Position numbers and translations under genes: made by a program. DNA of 64,000 nucleotides from Solimonas sp. SE-A11 (GTDB lineage Bacteria; Pseudomonadota; Gammaproteobacteria; Nevskiales; Nevskiaceae), in the NCBI RefSeq assembly GCF_030345715.1, contig NZ_JAUASX010000001.1:659119-723118 (forward strand). The letters run 5' to 3'. This document shows, one piece after another, positions 24,332 to 33,107 of this stretch. Under the pieces are notes generated by a model that made no database searches, was not told the origin of the DNA, and saw only the letters and a list, made by a program, of their open reading frames with translations. Each line of letters opens with the position of its first letter. The first letter of the stretch is position 1.

Positions 24332-25126
24332 ATGAGTGCCTTGCTGCTGCTGACCAAGCTTGCGCTCGTCCCGCTGCTGATCGCACTGGTCACGCTGGCC
24401 GGGCGTCGCTGGGGTGCGAGCGTGGCGGGCTGGCTGTCGGCTTTTCCGGTCGTGTCTGCGCCGATCCTGCTGTTCGTGGCGCTGGAGCAGGGTCCGGTGT
24501 TCGCCGCGCAGGCGGCTACCGCCACGGTTTCGGCGGTGCTCTGCATCCTGGCCTTTGGCCTGCCGTATGCCTGGGTGGCGACACGTCATTCCTGGCCCCT
24601 GGCGTCGCTGGCCGGATTCGCCTGTTACTTCGCTTCCGTAGCGCTGATGACGCTGTGGGTGCCGGCGTTGCCCGTGGCGGCGGCGACTGCCGCCTGTGCG
24701 CTGTTGCTGGTGCCGCGCCTGTATCCGCAGGCGCCACCGGTGATGCCCGCTGCCGCCAGGCCGGCTTCGCGGGCCGACATCCCGCTGCGCATGATCGCGG
24801 CTGCCGTCCTGGTGCTGCTGGTCACGCACTTTTCCGCGAGGCTGGGGCCCCAGCTGAGCGGCCTGCTTGCAATGTTCCCGGTGATGGCCGCGGTGCTGGC
24901 GGTGTTCTCGCATCACCACCAGGGCGCTGGTTTCACCGTGCTGCTGCTGCGCGGCATGGTGCTGGGCTATTGGTCCTTCGCCGCCTTCTGCTGCGCGCTA
25001 GCGCTGTTGCTGCCACATGCCGCAATCCCGCTGGCTTTCGCGGCGGCGCTCGCCACGGCGGTCGGTGTGCTGGGGCTGACACGCGTCATGGCGCTACATG
25101 TAGCGCCGCGGCTGCGACGCGCCTGA
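24332..25126 (+). CDS. Uncharacterised multi-pass membrane protein, 264 aa
   Basis: An integral membrane protein with about eight hydrophobic helices and little polar sequence. Notable segments are TLAGRRWGASVAGWLSAFPV near the N-terminus and the similar SARLGPQLSGLLAMFPVMAA in the second half: both have Gly-x-x(-)-Ser/Gly-Gly/Trp-Leu followed by hydrophobic-Phe-Pro-Val. This suggests an internal duplication of a four-helix unit. The ATG at 24332 starts the first helix; GTG 24275 would add 19 polar residues. No family name is recognised. It ends directly against the convergent DUF2277 gene with no spacer. Confidence 0.65.
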   Translation: MSALLLLTKLALVPLLIALVTLAGRRWGASVAGWLSAFPVVSAPILLFVALEQGPVFAAQAATATVSAVLCILAFGLPYAWVATRHSWPLASLAGFACYFASVALMTLWVPALPVAAATAACALLLVPRLYPQAPPVMPAAARPASRADIPLRMIAAAVLVLLVTHFSARLGPQLSGLLAMFPVMAAVLAVFSHHHQGAGFTVLLLRGMVLGYWSFAAFCCALALLLPHAAIPLAFAAALATAVGVLGLTRVMALHVAPRLRRA

Positions 25127-25399
25127 TCAGGTCTTGCTGAAGCGCTGGGCCGAGGCCGCGATCGCGCGTGCCTTCTCCACTTCGCGATCACGGGGCGGCG
25201 CCAATGTCACCAGCGAGCGGATCAGCAGCGCTGCGGCTTCGTTGACCTGGTCCAGGGCCAGCTCGAAGGCAGCCTCATTGAGTTTCGAGGGCTTGTTGAA
25301 GCCGCTGAGCTTGCGCACGAACTGCAGCGCTGCGGCGCGGATTTCATCGTCCGTCGCCGGCGGCTCGAAGTTGAACAGCGTCTTGATGTTCCTGCACAT
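25127..25399 (-). CDS. DUF2277 family protein
   Basis: A 90-residue protein matching DUF2277 over its full length: it begins MCRNIKTLFNFEPPATDDEI, continues AALQFVRKLSGFNKPS and has EAAFELALDQVNEAAALLIR near the end. Family members are small helical proteins of unknown function that share this Cys-Arg-Asn-Ile-Lys start. The stop codon abuts the stop of the preceding convergent gene. Confidence 0.88.
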   Translation of the reverse strand: MCRNIKTLFNFEPPATDDEIRAAALQFVRKLSGFNKPSKLNEAAFELALDQVNEAAALLIRSLVTLAPPRDREVEKARAIAASAQRFSKT

Positions 25400-25547
25400 G
25401 AACCCGTTTCCCCGATCCGAGATCCTGGCCGCACTCTAGCGCGGTCCGGGCGGGCACGGCGCTTGCCATCTACCGGCAGCGGCTCTGCGTCGCCATCCCG
25501 CGGTGCCCCTGGGGCGCCGTATCGTGCAATCACCCCTGGAGAATGTC

Positions 25548-26018
25548 ATGCAGAAAACCATTGAGAAGAGCATCGAAGTCGCCGCACCGCTGCGTGCGGT
25601 CTACAACCAGTGGACCCAGTTCGAGGATTTCCCGCGCTTCATGGAAGGTGTGGAGGAAGTGCGCCAGCTCGACGATACCCACCTGCACTGGCGCGCGAAG
25701 GTCGCCGGCAAGGACCTGGAATGGGATGCCGAGATCGTCGAGCAGGTGCCGGACCAGGGCATCTCCTGGCGCAGCATCAACGGCAAGGGCAACGCCGGGC
25801 GCGTGCGCTTCGACAAGGTGGACGAGACGCACACGCGCATCCTGCTGGCCATGGAAATCGAGCCGGAGACCGTGTTGGAGAAGGCGGGCGCCTTCGTCGG
25901 CGTACCGGCCCACAGCGTGGCGGGTGACCTGAAGCGCTTCAAGGAATTCATCGAAGCGCGGGGCGTGGAGACGGGTGCCTGGCGTGGCGAGGCGCACGGC
26001 GGGCGCGTGCAGCACTGA
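25548..26018 (+). CDS. SRPBCC (polyketide cyclase/dehydrase-type) protein
   Basis: A 156-residue START/SRPBCC-fold protein. It opens with the family beta-strand IEKSIEVAAPLRAVYNQWTQ followed by FEDFPRFMEGVEEVRQLD, then paired strands (HLHWRAKVAGKDLEWDAEIV; ISWRSINGKGNAGRVRFDKV) and the long C-terminal helix (DLKRFKEFIEARG). Closely similar proteins are annotated as cyclase/dehydrase or OligoK-type coenzyme-Q-binding proteins. GGAGAA precedes ATG 25548. The ligand is unknown. Confidence 0.82.
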   Translation: MQKTIEKSIEVAAPLRAVYNQWTQFEDFPRFMEGVEEVRQLDDTHLHWRAKVAGKDLEWDAEIVEQVPDQGISWRSINGKGNAGRVRFDKVDETHTRILLAMEIEPETVLEKAGAFVGVPAHSVAGDLKRFKEFIEARGVETGAWRGEAHGGRVQH

Positions 26019-26110
26019 GGTGGACCCAGCTCCCTTCGCTGCAGATCGTCAGGCCGCTGCAAGCCGGCCTGGCGATCCAGTGTGCTTTGCGTGCGGATAT
26101 CGAGACCCGC

Positions 26111-26863
26111 TCAGCAGGCCTCCGCCAGCATCTCCACGAACGCTGCGGCGAACTTGTGGCAGTCGCCCGGCCAGCGCGCGGACAGGTAGCGACCGTCGCG
26201 CACGATGAAGCCGGGGCGGTGGTTCTGCGCGCTGTCGCGCACCGGGAACAGCGGGCCGGCATCGAAGTCGGCGGGCCTGGCCAGCGCGGCCGTTACCTCG
26301 GACTGTACGGTCTGCGGATAGGTGCGGTAATAGCGGCCCAGCCAGGCGGCGGTCATGGCCCAGGCACCCAGTTCCAGGGAGGCGGGCAGGGCCGTGGTGC
26401 GGCGGCCGTGCAGTACGGAGCGTCCGGTGGCGGGGTCGATGCTGCGCGTCGGCAGCAGCACGCCGTGGCAGACGGCGGCGACGTGCTTGCCGGCGGTGAA
26501 GAAGTGGCTGCAGATCGCCTGGGCGGTGGAGGATTCCAGCATCGAGCGCATGCCGGCGGCATGGCCGCCGGGGATCAGCAGGGCACCGAAGTCCCCTGGG
26601 TTCACGTCGGCATAGGCCAGCGGTGCCTGGAAGTCCGGCGAGGCGGCCATCTGGCGATACAGCTCCAGGTCCGGATTGCGCGTCATGAACACGCTGTTGA
26701 ACAGGCCGAAACCGGTGTGGGTGAGGCGCAGGTCCGCATGCGCCGGCTGGCTGCTGGGGCTGGTGAAGCGGACCTGGTGCCCGGCCTGGGTCAGGGCATA
26801 CCAGCTGGTGGCGGCCTCGGTGGGGTCGTAGTCGGAAGCGGGCAGCAGGCAGAGGACGTTCAT
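26111..26863 (-). CDS. DJ-1/PfpI family (type 1 glutamine amidotransferase-like) protein
   Basis: A 250-residue protein of the DJ-1/PfpI superfamily. It begins MNVLCLLPASDYDPTEAATS, has the acidic-residue loop at YADVNPGDFGALLIPGGHAA, and the nucleophile elbow VAAVCHGVLLPTRS with Cys followed by His. The C-terminal part (VRDGRYLSARWPGDCHKFAA) is typical of the larger members. Activities in the family include glyoxalase/deglycase, chaperone and protease; which one applies here cannot be told. Confidence 0.85.
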   Translation of the reverse strand: MNVLCLLPASDYDPTEAATSWYALTQAGHQVRFTSPSSQPAHADLRLTHTGFGLFNSVFMTRNPDLELYRQMAASPDFQAPLAYADVNPGDFGALLIPGGHAAGMRSMLESSTAQAICSHFFTAGKHVAAVCHGVLLPTRSIDPATGRSVLHGRRTTALPASLELGAWAMTAAWLGRYYRTYPQTVQSEVTAALARPADFDAGPLFPVRDSAQNHRPGFIVRDGRYLSARWPGDCHKFAAAFVEMLAEAC

Positions 26864-26970
26864 GTGGGGTTCCGTTGCAGGACGCCATTATGGGACCGCT
26901 GCGGCGCTGCCGGATTGACCGGCACCGCCGCCGGACTTTGACATTTCACGCCACGCCGGAGAACGCGCCC

Positions 26971-27213
26971 ATGGACGGGATGCTCGACGCATTGCAGTGG
27001 CCGGCCATGCTGGTGACGCTGCTGGCGGCCTGGCTGGTGGGCTCCCAACAGCAGCGCAAGCGTAGCTGGGGGTTCTGGTGCTTCGTGCTCAGCAACCTGC
27101 TATGGGTGATCTGGGGTTGGCATACCCAGGGCTGGGCATTGATCGTGCTGCAGTTCGGGCTGTTCGCGCTGAACCTGCGCGGGGCGCGCAAGAATGACCC
27201 GGAGGCGCCCTGA
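26971..27213 (+). CDS. Small membrane protein, 80 aa
   Basis: A short protein with two to three hydrophobic helices: ALQWPAMLVTLLAAWLVG, WGFWCFVLSNLLWVIWGW and ALIVLQFGLFALNLRGA, with a basic loop (QQQRKRSW) between the first two. The pattern resembles small conserved amino-acid-transporter-like membrane proteins, but no function is known. CGGAGAA lies nine bases before ATG 26971. It ends 4 bases from the convergent DUF4326 gene. Confidence 0.7.
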   Translation: MDGMLDALQWPAMLVTLLAAWLVGSQQQRKRSWGFWCFVLSNLLWVIWGWHTQGWALIVLQFGLFALNLRGARKNDPEAP

Positions 27214-27217
27214 GCTT

Positions 27218-27532
27218 TCAGGCGGCCGGGTTGGCGTAGTGCAGCAGCACGTCGGCGTGGCAGGACTGGCCGGGCTCGCACCAGCAGGCGAGGTCATGCC
27301 CAGCCAGTTCGTGGATGCGGTCGATCAGGGCATGGCCCTGCCGGTCCTTGAGCTCGCCGCGCGTGAGGGCCTGCTCGTACCGGGCCTTGGCCTCCTGCGG
27401 CCCCAGCGCACCGTGCGCCTTGCCGCCCACGACCCAGGGGTTGCCCCAGATCGTCGGGCGGCCGACGTAGACGGCGTCCGGTGGCTTGCGCCAGCCGGCG
27501 CTGCGCCGCATCTGGATACGTTTCGGGCCCAT
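27218..27532 (-). CDS. DUF4326 domain protein
   Basis: A 104-residue protein matching DUF4326: YVGRPTIWGNPWVVGG near the start, ARYEQALTRGEL in the middle and the conserved LACWCEPGQSCHADVLLHYA at the end, with Cys-Trp-Cys and Cys-His that look like a metal or nucleotide site. DUF4326 is found in phages and bacteria; its function is unknown. The frame is open far upstream, but homology starts at the ATG 27532. Confidence 0.85.
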   Translation of the reverse strand: MGPKRIQMRRSAGWRKPPDAVYVGRPTIWGNPWVVGGKAHGALGPQEAKARYEQALTRGELKDRQGHALIDRIHELAGHDLACWCEPGQSCHADVLLHYANPAA

Positions 27533-27631
27533 GCCGTTTGGAGTGCCGATGCGGGCCCGAGTTCCGGGGTGGTGGTTCCGCCGCCGCGATTCGCATAGCC
27601 TTTGCGCTTTCCCGACCTCAGCGGACCCTTC

Positions 27632-28378
27632 ATGATCGTTTTCATCACCGGCGCCAGCAGCGGGTTCGGCGCCGCCATCGCCCGCCGCCTGGCCGCCTCG
27701 GGCCATCGCCTGGTGCTGGCGGCACGCCGCATCGAGCGCCTGCGCGAACTGGCCGCGGAACTGCCGGTGCCCTCGCACCTGGTGGAACTGGACGTGCGCG
27801 ACAACGCGGCCGTGGAGGCCGCGGTGGCGGCGCTGCCGGCGGAGTTCGCGGAGGTGGACCTGCTGGTGAACAACGCCGGACTGGCGCTGGGGCTGGCGCC
27901 GGCGCAGCAAGCGAGCCTGGACGATTGGGAGCGCATGGTGGATACCAACATCAAGGGGCTGATGTACATGACGCGCGCGCTGCTGCCGGGCATGACGCAG
28001 CGTCGCCGCGGGCACGTGGTGAACATGGGGTCCATCGCCGGCGAGTGGCCGTACCCGGGCGGCAACGTCTACGGCGGCACCAAGGCCTTCGTGCGGCAGT
28101 TCTCGCTGAACCTGCGCGCCGACCTGCTCGGCACCGGCGTGCGCGTCACGGACATCGAGCCGGGCCTGGCGGGCGGTACGGAGTTTTCCAACGTGCGCTT
28201 CCACGGCGACGATGCGCGCGCGGCCTCGGTCTACGCCGGCGTCACGCCGCTGTCGCCGGAGGACGTGGCCGAGACGGTGCACTGGGTGGCCTCGCTGCCG
28301 CCGCACGTCAACGTCAACACGCTGTCGCTGATGCCGGTGTGCCAGGCCTTCGGCCCGCTGGCGATCCACCGGGGCTGA
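27632..28378 (+). CDS. ydfG: Short-chain dehydrogenase, YdfG-like 3-hydroxy acid dehydrogenase
   Basis: A 248-residue NADP-dependent SDR. The cofactor motif TGASSGFG is at residues 6-13, NNAG follows, then the catalytic Ser in NMGSIAG and Tyr/Lys in VYGGTK. Length and the segments AGEWPYPGGNVYGGTKAFVR and RVTDIEPGLAGGTEFSNVRF match E. coli YdfG, which oxidises L-allo-threonine and 3-hydroxypropionate and reduces malonic semialdehyde. The stop is 1 base from the next start, so it is in an operon with the Lon-domain gene. Confidence 0.85.
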   Translation: MIVFITGASSGFGAAIARRLAASGHRLVLAARRIERLRELAAELPVPSHLVELDVRDNAAVEAAVAALPAEFAEVDLLVNNAGLALGLAPAQQASLDDWERMVDTNIKGLMYMTRALLPGMTQRRRGHVVNMGSIAGEWPYPGGNVYGGTKAFVRQFSLNLRADLLGTGVRVTDIEPGLAGGTEFSNVRFHGDDARAASVYAGVTPLSPEDVAETVHWVASLPPHVNVNTLSLMPVCQAFGPLAIHRG

Positions 28379-28379
28379 C

Positions 28380-28961
28380 ATGCCGCAGGTCCTGGAAATC
28401 CCGATCTTCCCGCTGGGCACAGTGCTGTTCCCGGGCGGTCGCCTGCCGCTGCGCATCTTCGAGCAGCGCTACGTGGACATGACCAAGGCTTGCATCCGTG
28501 ACGACAGCGTATTCGGCGTCTGCCTGATCCGTGCCGGCTACGAGGTCGGCAAGCCGGCGGTGCCCTGCGAGCTGGGCTGCACCGCGCGCATCGCCGAGTG
28601 GAATGTACCCGGACCTGGCTTGTTCACGCTGGATACGCGCGGCGAGACGCGTTTTCGCATCCTCAACCGCTGGGTCGAGCGTGACGGGCTGATGCGCGCC
28701 CGCGTGGAGCTGATCGAGCCGGCCGCGCCGCAGGCCTTGCCGGAGCGCTTCCGCCTGCTGGGCCAGCTGCTCGGCAGCCTGATGGAGGAAATGGGGCCTG
28801 AGCATTTCCCCGATCCGCGGCCGGAGGATGCCGGCTGGGTCGGCTCGCGGCTGGCGGAGCTGCTGCCGGTGACGCCGGAGCGCAAGCAGGGCCTGCTGGA
28901 GCTGGACGATCCGCTGGCCCTGCTGGCCGCCATCGAGAGAGAGCTGAAGGAAGTGCACTAG
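28380..28961 (+). CDS. Lon N-terminal (substrate-binding) domain protein, stand-alone
   Basis: A 193-residue protein consisting only of the Lon protease substrate-recognition domain: EIPIFPLGTVLFPGGRLPLR, IFEQRYVDM, then FTLDTRGETRFRIL and a helical C-terminal half. No AAA+ or protease domain follows. Stand-alone LonN proteins are common in proteobacteria and uncharacterised. The ATG starts 1 base after the ydfG stop codon, so translational coupling is likely. Confidence 0.88.
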   Translation: MPQVLEIPIFPLGTVLFPGGRLPLRIFEQRYVDMTKACIRDDSVFGVCLIRAGYEVGKPAVPCELGCTARIAEWNVPGPGLFTLDTRGETRFRILNRWVERDGLMRARVELIEPAAPQALPERFRLLGQLLGSLMEEMGPEHFPDPRPEDAGWVGSRLAELLPVTPERKQGLLELDDPLALLAAIERELKEVH

Positions 28962-29013
28962 CCGGCGGCTTTGCCCGATACTGCAGCCTCTTCGGGGAAG
29001 GAACGAAACGCCG

Positions 29014-31710
29014 ATGCTGACCCTGGTTTTCATCATCGCCGGTGCCCTGCTGGGTGCGGCGCTGCTGCATTTCGACGCCGGCGTTCTGATCGGCGCGCTG
29101 TTCGGCTACCTGCTGGCGCGGCTGCGTGACCAGGGGCAGCGTATCGAGGCGCTGCAGAAGCGCCTGGACCAGCCGACCACCGTTGCGCCGGCTGCCGTTG
29201 CGCCGCCGCCCCCACCTCCGGAGGTGACACTGCCCGCGGCAGCAGAGCCGGCCGCGGCGCCGCTGCTGACACTGGACCTCGACGACGCACCTGCCGTGCC
29301 TGCGCCTCCCGCACCGCCGCCGCTGCCTGCGGTGCCGCAGGGCCCGAGCCTGGTGGATCGTGCGCTGGACTGGCTGCGTGGCGGCAATCCGCTGGCGCGT
29401 GTCGGCATCGTGATCCTGTTCCTGGGAGGCGCGTTCCTGGCGCGCTATGCGGCGGAGAACAGCCTGTTTCCGCTGGAACTGCGCCTTGCGGCGATCGCGG
29501 CCGGCGCGCTGGGCTTGCTGGTTACCGGCTGGCGCCTGCGCGAGCGCCGCGCGATGTACGCGCAGATCCTGCAGGGCGGTGGCATCGCCGGCTTGTACCT
29601 GACGATCTTCGCCGCGGCACGGCTCTACCACATGCTGCCCATGAGCGCGGCGCTGGGCCTGATGGTGGTGGTCGCCTTGGCCGGCGCGGTGCTGGCGGTG
29701 GCGCAGAACGCGCTGCCGCTGGCGGTGATCGGCTTCAGCGGCGGCTTCCTGGCGCCGGTGCTGCTGTCCACCGGCTCGGGCAACCACGTGCTGCTGTTCA
29801 GCTACTACACGGTGCTGAACCTGGGCGTGTTCAGCGTGGCCTGGTTCCGTGCCTGGCGCGAGCTCAACCTGGTGGGCTTCGTCTTCACCTTCGGCATCAC
29901 CGCGCTGTGGCGCGCCAGCGGCTACGGGCCCGAGGACCGGCTCAGCGCCGATGCCTTCCTGCTGCTGTTCTGGGCGCTGTACGTCGCGGTGTCGGTGCTG
30001 TTTGCGTTGCGCCAGCCGCCCAGGCTCAAGGGCTATGTCTCCGGCACACTGGTGTTCGGCCTGCCGGTGATCGCCTCCGGCCTGCATGCCTCGCTGGTGC
30101 GCGATATCGACTTCGCGATGGCCTGGAGCGCGCTGGGCTTCGGCCTGGCCTACATCGCGCTGACCTGGGCGTTGATCCGCAACGGCCGCGATTCGCTGCG
30201 CCTGCTGGCGGAGGCCTTCGCCGCCATCGGCGTGATCTTCGCCAGCCTGGCGGTGCCGCTGGCCTTCGACGAGCGCGCCACCGCCTTGATGTGGGCGGTG
30301 GAGGGCGCCGGCCTGATGTGGCTGGGCCTGCGCCAGCAGCGCCCGCTGGCGCGGCTGTTCTCGCTGCTGCTGCAGTTCGCCGCGGGCCTGCGCTTGCTGG
30401 CGCAGGCGGGTGACCTGCGGGGCGATCTGCTGTTGCTCAACGGCGCCTGGATGGCCACGGCGGCGCTGGCGGTATCGGGCCTGCTCAGTGCCTGGTGGCT
30501 GCAGCGTCATCGTGAGGCGCTGACGCGGCATGAGCAGGCGCTGCCGCTGCTGATGGCGCTGTGGGGCTGTGCCTGGTGGTTCGTCGGCGGGCTGGTGGAG
30601 CTGGATCGCCACGCGCCGCAGGCTTGGCTGCTGGGCATGGCGCTGGGCTTCATCGGCCTCAGCCTCTTGCTGCTGGAGCGCCTGGGACGCAGCGGCCAGT
30701 GGCCGCAGGCGCGGTGGATCGCGCTGTTCGGCATGCCCCTGGCACTGCTGGTTTCGCTGCTGCTGTCGGGCGAAGCGCATCCGCTGGCCGAGGCGGGCTG
30801 GCTGGGCTGGCCGCTGCTGCTGGCGGTGTCCTGGCGCCTGCTGTGGCAGCTGGACCGGCAGCCGGAGGCAACGCTGGATTTCGCACGCGCGGCGCTGCAT
30901 GCCGCGCCGGCCTGGACGCTGGCGCTGGCCGGGGCCTGGGAGCTGCACTGGCAGCTGCGCGCGGTGCCTGGCGTCTGGCGCGACCTCCCCTGGGGCGTGG
31001 TGCCCTTGCTGCTGCTGTGGCTCTGCGGCGTGCGGCATCTGCGCCCGCAGTGGCCGCTGGTGCGGCATGCGGATACCTACCGCCTCGTGGTGGCGCTGCC
31101 GTTGGCCGCCGCGGTGGCGCTGTGGAACGTGGCGCTCAATCTCGGCAGTGACGGCGATCCTGGCTGGCTGCCGTATCTGCCGCTGCTGAACCCGCTGGAT
31201 CTGGCGCTGGCGCTGGGCCTGGTCGCGTTGGCTCTATGGGTGCTGTCGCTGGATACGGCGCAGCTTGAGCGCCTGGGCTGGAGCCCCGCCTGCGGGCTGC
31301 CCTGGAGCCTGGTCGGCGGCCTGGGCTTCCTCACGCTCAGCGCGGCGCTGCTGCGCGCGCTGCATCATGCCTGGGGCACGCCGCTGGATGCCGGCGGCAT
31401 CGTCGACTCCACGCTGGTGCAGGCCTCGCTGTCGGTGTTCTGGAGCCTGCTGGGTGTCGGCGCCATGTTGTTGGCCACGCGTCGCGGCTGGCGTGGACTG
31501 TGGATGATCGGCGCGGCGCTGATGGGCGTGGTCGTGGCCAAGCTGTTCCTGCTGGACCTGTCCGGCAGCGGCACGCTGGCGCGCATCGCATCCTTCCTGT
31601 GCGTGGGCCTGCTGCTGTTGCTGACCGGCTATCTCTCGCCACTGCCGCCGGCCGCGGCCGAAGCCAAGAACGAAACCAGAACCGAGACCGACCCGGAGCC
31701 TTCCGCATGA
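29014..31710 (+). CDS. DUF2339 polytopic membrane protein
   Basis: An 898-residue membrane protein with more than twenty hydrophobic helices. After one N-terminal helix (LTLVFIIAGALLGAALLHF) comes a cytoplasmic coiled/Pro-Ala-rich stretch (about residues 40-115), then the DUF2339 core starting WLRGGNPLARVGIVILFLGG and FLARYAAENSLFPLELRLAA. DUF2339 proteins are proposed to be envelope transport or cell-surface factors but are uncharacterised. Its TGA overlaps the start of the DUF3999 gene in an ATGA, the usual DUF2339-DUF3999 pairing, so the two very likely form one complex. Confidence 0.9.
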   Translation: MLTLVFIIAGALLGAALLHFDAGVLIGALFGYLLARLRDQGQRIEALQKRLDQPTTVAPAAVAPPPPPPEVTLPAAAEPAAAPLLTLDLDDAPAVPAPPAPPPLPAVPQGPSLVDRALDWLRGGNPLARVGIVILFLGGAFLARYAAENSLFPLELRLAAIAAGALGLLVTGWRLRERRAMYAQILQGGGIAGLYLTIFAAARLYHMLPMSAALGLMVVVALAGAVLAVAQNALPLAVIGFSGGFLAPVLLSTGSGNHVLLFSYYTVLNLGVFSVAWFRAWRELNLVGFVFTFGITALWRASGYGPEDRLSADAFLLLFWALYVAVSVLFALRQPPRLKGYVSGTLVFGLPVIASGLHASLVRDIDFAMAWSALGFGLAYIALTWALIRNGRDSLRLLAEAFAAIGVIFASLAVPLAFDERATALMWAVEGAGLMWLGLRQQRPLARLFSLLLQFAAGLRLLAQAGDLRGDLLLLNGAWMATAALAVSGLLSAWWLQRHREALTRHEQALPLLMALWGCAWWFVGGLVELDRHAPQAWLLGMALGFIGLSLLLLERLGRSGQWPQARWIALFGMPLALLVSLLLSGEAHPLAEAGWLGWPLLLAVSWRLLWQLDRQPEATLDFARAALHAAPAWTLALAGAWELHWQLRAVPGVWRDLPWGVVPLLLLWLCGVRHLRPQWPLVRHADTYRLVVALPLAAAVALWNVALNLGSDGDPGWLPYLPLLNPLDLALALGLVALALWVLSLDTAQLERLGWSPACGLPWSLVGGLGFLTLSAALLRALHHAWGTPLDAGGIVDSTLVQASLSVFWSLLGVGAMLLATRRGWRGLWMIGAALMGVVVAKLFLLDLSGSGTLARIASFLCVGLLLLLTGYLSPLPPAAAEAKNETRTETDPEPSA

Positions 31711-33059
31711 AGACGCTGCCGCTCTGTGCGCTGCTGTTGTGTCCGCTGGTGGCGCTCGCCGTGCAGCCCGCCGACTATGCCCGTGGCCTGACGCTCCAGG
31801 CCGATGGACAGCCGCTGCAGGAGCTGGCGGTGCCGGACGAGGCCTATGCCGGGGTGCTGCGCGCCGACCTGGGCGATCTTCGCGTGTTCAACGCGGCCGG
31901 GGTCGCCGTGCCCCATGCGCTCTGTGCTCCCGCGGCGGAAGAGCCACAGCGCGAGTTGTTGCCGCTGCCGCTGTTCACGCTGCAGGGTGCCGCGACCTTG
32001 GGCGAGGGTGGCCTGCGCATCGACGTGCGTACCGCCGATGGTGCCGGCGTGCAGCTCAGCGGCGCTCCCCTGGCTGCCGGCGCGCGCAGCCAGGCCTACA
32101 TCCTGGACCTGCGCAAGCTGCGCTATCCGGCGCAGGCTCTGCGGCTGGACTGGCGCAGCGACGACGGCAGCTCGGAGCTGCCGCTGCGCATCCTGGCCAG
32201 CGATGACCTGGATCGCTGGGAGACCCTGGTGACGCGCAGCACGCTGCTGCGCAGCCGCGACGGAGGCATGGAGCGTGGTCGCGTGCCGCTGCCCGCCGGA
32301 CGCCATGCCTACCTGCGCCTGGAGCGTGCCGGCAGCGGCGAGCCGCTGCAAATCCTGGGAGCGTGGGTGGAAACCGAGGCCGCTGCGCCGCTGCAGGGGC
32401 TGCTGCGCTTCGACACGTTGGCGCTGCCGGCCGAGAAGCCGGGCGTGCTGCGCTTCGACGCGCGCCGCCCTGCGCCGGTGGATCATGCCTGGGTGCCGCT
32501 GCCGGCCGCCAACATGTCGCTGCAGGTGCGCCTGGAGAGCCGCGCGGTGGCGCCCGGCGGCGATGACACGCAGTGGCAGCCGCGCTGGAGCGGCGAGGTG
32601 AACTCGGTGACGCGCGCAGGTGCCGCCGCGGCGGCGCTGCGCTTCCCGGCCACGTCCGACCGCTACTGGCGCCTGGAGATCACCGGCGGCGCCGAGACCC
32701 TGGGGGGCGCACAACCGCAGCTGCAGCTCGGCTACGTGCCGGCGCGGCTGCGCTTCCTGGCGCAGGGCGAGGGGCCGTTCATGCTGGCCTACGGCAGCGC
32801 CCGCGTCGAGCCGGTGGTGCCAGCCTGCGATTCGCTGCTGTCCGACCAGGACGAGGCCGAGCGCCGCCGACTCAGCGGGGCTGCCACGGCGCTGCCGCCG
32901 GCGATCGTGCTGGGCGGGCCGGAGATGCTGACCCCGGCGCCCCGGCCCACGCCGTTGCGCCTGGTGCTGTTGTGGGTGACGCTGGGTGTCGGTGCGTTGC
33001 TGCTGCTGGCAATGGCGCTGTCGCTGCTGCGGCGCCTGCGGGAGACGCCGGCGGGGTAG
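31707..33059 (+). CDS. DUF3999 family exported protein
   Basis: A 450-residue protein with signal peptide (about residues 1-18), a large periplasmic beta-rich region made of jelly-roll-like repeats (FTLQGAATLGEGGLRIDVRT; DRWETLVTRSTLLRSRDGG; RYWRLEITGG) and one C-terminal membrane helix (LRLVLLWVTLGVGALLLLAM) followed by Arg residues. Start ATG 31707 overlaps the stop of the DUF2339 gene by four bases, so they are translationally coupled. Family function is unknown; topology suggests a periplasmic lid or sensor for the DUF2339 membrane partner. Confidence 0.88.
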   Translation: MKTLPLCALLLCPLVALAVQPADYARGLTLQADGQPLQELAVPDEAYAGVLRADLGDLRVFNAAGVAVPHALCAPAAEEPQRELLPLPLFTLQGAATLGEGGLRIDVRTADGAGVQLSGAPLAAGARSQAYILDLRKLRYPAQALRLDWRSDDGSSELPLRILASDDLDRWETLVTRSTLLRSRDGGMERGRVPLPAGRHAYLRLERAGSGEPLQILGAWVETEAAAPLQGLLRFDTLALPAEKPGVLRFDARRPAPVDHAWVPLPAANMSLQVRLESRAVAPGGDDTQWQPRWSGEVNSVTRAGAAAAALRFPATSDRYWRLEITGGAETLGGAQPQLQLGYVPARLRFLAQGEGPFMLAYGSARVEPVVPACDSLLSDQDEAERRRLSGAATALPPAIVLGGPEMLTPAPRPTPLRLVLLWVTLGVGALLLLAMALSLLRRLRETPAG

Positions 33060-33107
33060 GACCTTTGTCGGATTGCGGGGTGCCATGGCCAGACGGGACA
33101 ATAGGCC

